From: Oppiella nova
Taxonomy: Eukaryota > Arthropoda > Arachnida > Sarcoptiformes > Oppiidae
Length of the DNA stretch: 34,969 nucleotides
Direction of reading: 5' to 3'
NCBI GenBank assembly: GCA_905397405.1
Contig: CAJPVJ010000167.1
Coordinates: forward strand, 1-34,969
The notes beneath the pieces are model-generated. The model had not been told where the DNA came from and did not search any database. It saw only the letters and a program-made list of their open reading frames with translations. This document shows, in pieces, positions 31,767-34,969 of the stretch. Within the stretch, counting starts at the first letter, position 1; every line of letters starts with the position of its first letter. The position numbers were made by a program, and so were the translations under genes.

Positions 31767-33126
31767 ATGCCTAACAAAAAGCTAACTGTCCTATTGGCGC
31801 CGGCACAGTTTGTGGGGCCCATGATGTCCAGTATAGGTATGGCCGAAGTGTTGCGAGACGTGGGCGGACACGAGTGTGTGTTTGCCGTCAAAAACTATTG
31901 GAAAGCACGGCTCGAGTCCATGGGATTTGAGGTGAAACTGGTTGAACAGACGGTGGACAGGGATGTGGTTGTCATGGATTCGGCCGATAGTAACGTAAAG
32001 GACGCTCTTGAGGGGGGATTTATTGATGATATCACACCATTAGAAAAGGCTATTAGTAGCAGCGACTACATTATGAAAGTATTACCCAAAGAGATCCGAG
32101 AAACTGATCCCTACCTCAGGAGTATTATAGCGGACGTAAAGCCGGATGTCATAATTAGCGACCATTTCCTAACACTTCCCTCAATAGTGACATCAGGCAT
32201 ACCCTGGATATTCAGTTGGAGTAATAATCCTCATTCACTGGATTATGGTTATGAGGACAAACGCCTCCCGCCATCATTTTTAGGTATGTTTTAACGCATA
32301 ATTAAATAAGTATTTTGAAAATAATTTCTAATTATTATGTCGTTTGTAAGGATTGCCGACAAATAGTGAGACAGAAGTGAAGGAGAAATACAGACAACAG
32401 ATAAATGAGGCAAAAGCAGACAAATGGTATGAATATAGGGATCAACTCATTGCTAATGGATGTCCGGAACTCAAGGATTTCCTTATGTGGACCCCATCCC
32501 CCTTTGCAAACATATATATGATACCCAAAGAACTGGATTATACGGACATCAGACCACTTCCTGATAATTTCCATGGATTTGATTATTTTAAAAGAAGTGG
32601 TAATGAAGACACGTTTGAAGTCCCAGAAAATCTTAAGAATAGGTCCGGAAAACTGGTTTATTTGTCGTTGGGTTCTATGGGTTCTGGAAATGTAGAGCTT
32701 ATGAAGAGATTGGTTGCGATTTTGTCCAAATCTAAGCACCGGTTCATTGTCTCCAAAGGTGTCAATCATAATGAGTACAAATTGGCGGACAATATGTGGG
32801 GCGAGAGGTCTGTTCCTCAGCTGAAAGTGTTGCCAATCGTAGACCTAATGATAACACACGGCGGCAACAATTCTATGACAGAAACCATGTATTTCGGGAA
32901 ACCTATGATAGTCTTACCACTATTTACCGATCAATACGATAACGCACAGAGAATTCAAGAAAAAGGATTTGGTATAAGACTCGACGCTTTCAAGTGCTCT
33001 GAAAATGAATTATTGGATTCAATCGACAGACTATTAAACGACGAAAAATTGGCCCAAAAGTTGGCAAAAGTTTCGCAAAGAATTCAAAGCGAAAGGAATA
33101 TCGAAAAACTCGTCAAAATTGTTTAG
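31767..33126 (+). CDS. UDP-glycosyltransferase, mite bacterial-like type, paralogue 3
   Basis: Exons 31767-32283 and 32351-33126 join across a 67-bp phase-1 intron to 430 residues. It is the closest paralogue of number 1, with homologous promoter and 3' flank, so the pair arose by a recent segmental duplication. The donor site reads THGGNNSMTE and the box ends DQ. The catalytic-His position is Pro18 as in paralogue 1. A GAG to TAG change relative to paralogue 1 ends the protein 8 residues early. The lost tail is beyond the last helix containing SERNIEKLVKIV, so the enzyme is probably still complete. Differences from paralogue 1 cluster in the N-terminal acceptor-binding half (for example EGGFIDDITPLEKAISSSDY against ETGIIDDITPFEKAISCNDF), consistent with a changed acceptor range. 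Confidence 0.92.
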
Positions 33127-33744
33127 AATTTAGTGAAATAATGATTTGATTGCTTAAAATGTATCAATTTTTAATAGTTATTAAATATTCCCACATTAAA
33201 TTAATCAAATTTTAAAGTTATGTAATAGCCATTATACTATAATATGAAACTTTGTGGTTTACTTTTAAATTAACTGCACTATTTAATCTAATTTGAAATA
33301 AAATAAATAATTAAATACAAAATTGTATTAAATTAATATATGGTACTGTTATCACTTTAAATAATTATTATAAATGATATAAATTTTGATATTAATATAT
33401 TGATAATTGCTTACGACTTACTAACGTTAGTAAATAATAATAATAGTGATTTATATAAAAAAACTAATTTATAACTAAATTCTTGGAAAATTGCTTTTTA
33501 AAAATGTAAAGAAAGGATACTCTGATTACGTGACATATATAACATGCTAACTATTTCTCTATAATTAAGTTTTAAAAAATTATTTTCAAATATTAAGAGG
33601 TTATCATATGGCAAACCAAATAATTTCTATTAGGGGACAGGTAATCAAGGCACATTATTGATGTAATTTTTGTTTTGTTTACAGTTTACTATTAATACTG
33701 TAACCAATTTCAATGAGTTCTCTGTTTGGTAAGCTTAAGGTTAG

Positions 33745-33794
33745 TCTTGAAATTTGTGAATCATATCTTGAAATTTGTGAATCATATCTTGAAA
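33745..33794 (+). repeat. 21-bp tandem repeat, 2.4 copies
   Basis: Two perfect copies of tcttgaaatttgtgaatcat(a) at 33745-33765 and 33766-33786 and the first eight bases of a third. The period is a multiple of three, which keeps the plus-strand frame open through it. Confidence 0.95.
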
Positions 33795-33906
33795 AATATG
33801 ATAACAAATATTTCTTTAGCGTACAGTACTTACCGGTGCATCGAGTGAATACTGTGCTCACCATTAGGAATGCCTACAATTGGCTATACATTTCCATTTA
33901 GCAAAC

Positions 33907-33914
33907 TATAAAAA
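33907..33914 (+). promoter_or_regulatory. TATA box of UGT paralogue 4
   Basis: TATAAAAA, followed by GG, 76 bp before the ATG, as in paralogue 2. Confidence 0.6.
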
Positions 33915-33989
33915 GGCATCAAAAAAAGTTATCAAAAACTAATACTAGTACTTCAAAAACTTTCAGATAGCCTACAAAGCTTGCATACA

Positions 33990-34969
33990 ATGGCACACAG
34001 AAAGTTAACGGTGCTGTTCGCGCCCATGCAGTTCGTGGGTCCAGTGAACTCCAGTATAGGTATGGCCGAAGTGTTGCGAGACATCGGTCGACACCACTGT
34101 GTGTTTGCCGTCAAAAGTGATTGGAAGTCACGGCTCGAGTCCATTGGGTTTGTGGTGAAACTTATCGGTGAAGAGGTGGCCAGGGATGTAGTGGTCACCG
34201 ACTCAGCCGATACTAACGTGGCTCAGGCTGAGAAATGGGGTGTCTTTAGGAATGTGGATCCATTGGAACAGCTTATAAACAATGGCAAAGCAATGGACAA
34301 CTTGACGGATTTTGTCGAAACTGATGGCTATCTGAAGACTATTATCTCAGATGTCAAACCGGATGTCATAATTAGCGACCATATGACCGTATACCCATCT
34401 ATGGAGACATCGGGCATACCCTGGATATTCTTTTGGAGCGCTAATCCATTATCACTAGACTATGGGTATCCGGATGAACGCCTCCCGCCCTCAATATTAG
34501 GTGGGATTTAAATATTGTATGAGTTATGCAAACATTAAACAGTATTTTTGTGTTATTTTTTAAGGATTGCCGACAAATACTGAGACAGAAGTGAAGGAGA
34601 AATACAGACAACGGATTAATGCGGCAAAGAGTGAGTCGTGGTATAGATATAGGGATCAATTGGTTTCAATGGGTGGCACCGCACCAAAAGAGTTCTTAAT
34701 GTGGACCCCATCCCCCTTTGCCAACCTATATATGACTCCTAAGGAACTGGATTATACGGATGTCAGACCACTTCCCGACAATTTCTATGCGTTTGATTGT
34801 TTCAAACGCAGTGGAAATGACGATAACTTTGAAATACCGGAAACTCTTAAGAATAGGTCCGGAAAACTGATTTATTTTTCATTGGGTTCTATGGGTTCCG
34901 GAAATGTAGAGCTCATGAAGAGATTGGTTGCGATTTTGTCCAAATCTAAGCACCGGTTCATTGTCTCCA
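33990..34969 (+). CDS. UDP-glycosyltransferase, mite bacterial-like type, paralogue 4 (3' end outside window)
   Basis: Exon 1 is 33990-34500 and exon 2 begins at 34565 and runs off the right edge; the 64-bp intron interrupts the same codon (ILG/LPTNT). About 305 residues are visible and intact. The start is the ATG at 33990 (MAHRKLTVLFAP), which aligns with the other three starts. The catalytic-His position in QFVGPVNSSIGMAEVL is Pro18. Exon 1 is the most diverged of the four in the acceptor-binding half (for example WGVFRNVDPLEQLINNG), so the acceptor is likely different. The last 55 visible bases are identical to the matching stretch of all three other paralogues. The donor-sugar box lies outside the window, so its last residue cannot be read. 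Confidence 0.9.

Larger units (their letters stand above)
33127..33989. other. Intergenic region between UGT paralogues 3 and 4
   Basis: 863 bp. The left part is homologous to the 3' flank of paralogue 1. The right part has a 21-bp tandem repeat at 33745-33794, a possible spliced small frame at 33608-33901 (see findings) and the TATA box of paralogue 4. Confidence 0.6.

Overview
This is a stretch of arthropod nuclear DNA, most likely from a chelicerate and probably an acariform (oribatid-like) mite. The genes have very short GT-AG introns (mostly 64-90 bp), lie in an AT-rich background, and encode clear orthologues of conserved animal proteins. At the right is a tandem cluster of membrane-anchor-free UDP-glycosyltransferases (UGTs) of the bacterial-like kind known from mites. 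The taxon is inferred; no rRNA or mitochondrial marker is present.

Left part (1-16.4 kb) is a compact housekeeping block: a SOCS4/5-type suppressor of cytokine signalling (minus, 3' end outside the window); the replisome factor WDHD1/AND-1/Ctf4 (plus, 7 exons); WDR43/UTP5, a small-subunit processome protein (minus, 7 exons, tail-to-tail with WDHD1); a short STIL/Ana2 centriole-duplication factor (minus, one exon); and ERMARD, a HEPN-type ER protein (plus, one exon) that shares a 301-bp divergent promoter with STIL. WDHD1 and STIL, both needed in S phase, carry the same E2F-like decamer upstream.

Middle (16.4-27.5 kb) is gene-poor. It holds one two-exon MAP-kinase phosphatase of the DUSP10 type (minus), then about 8.5 kb of AT-rich DNA with GA/CT microsatellites, two interleaved inverted repeats, a 1.3-kb direct duplication and a 161-bp assembly gap inside a CT tract. 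The duplication may be an assembly artefact.

Right part (27.5 kb to end) holds four UGT paralogues in the order plus, minus, plus, plus; the last runs off the window. Each has one phase-1 intron at the same codon and a TATA box about 75-90 bp before the ATG. They lack a signal peptide and, where the C-terminus is visible, a membrane anchor. In all four the N-terminal catalytic histidine of the family is replaced by Pro or Ser. One also has His instead of Gln at the last position of the sugar-donor box. A 55-bp block identical in all four suggests gene conversion. These UGT changes are the most biologically interesting signal here. No mobile element with coding capacity, tRNA, rRNA or CRISPR array was recognised.
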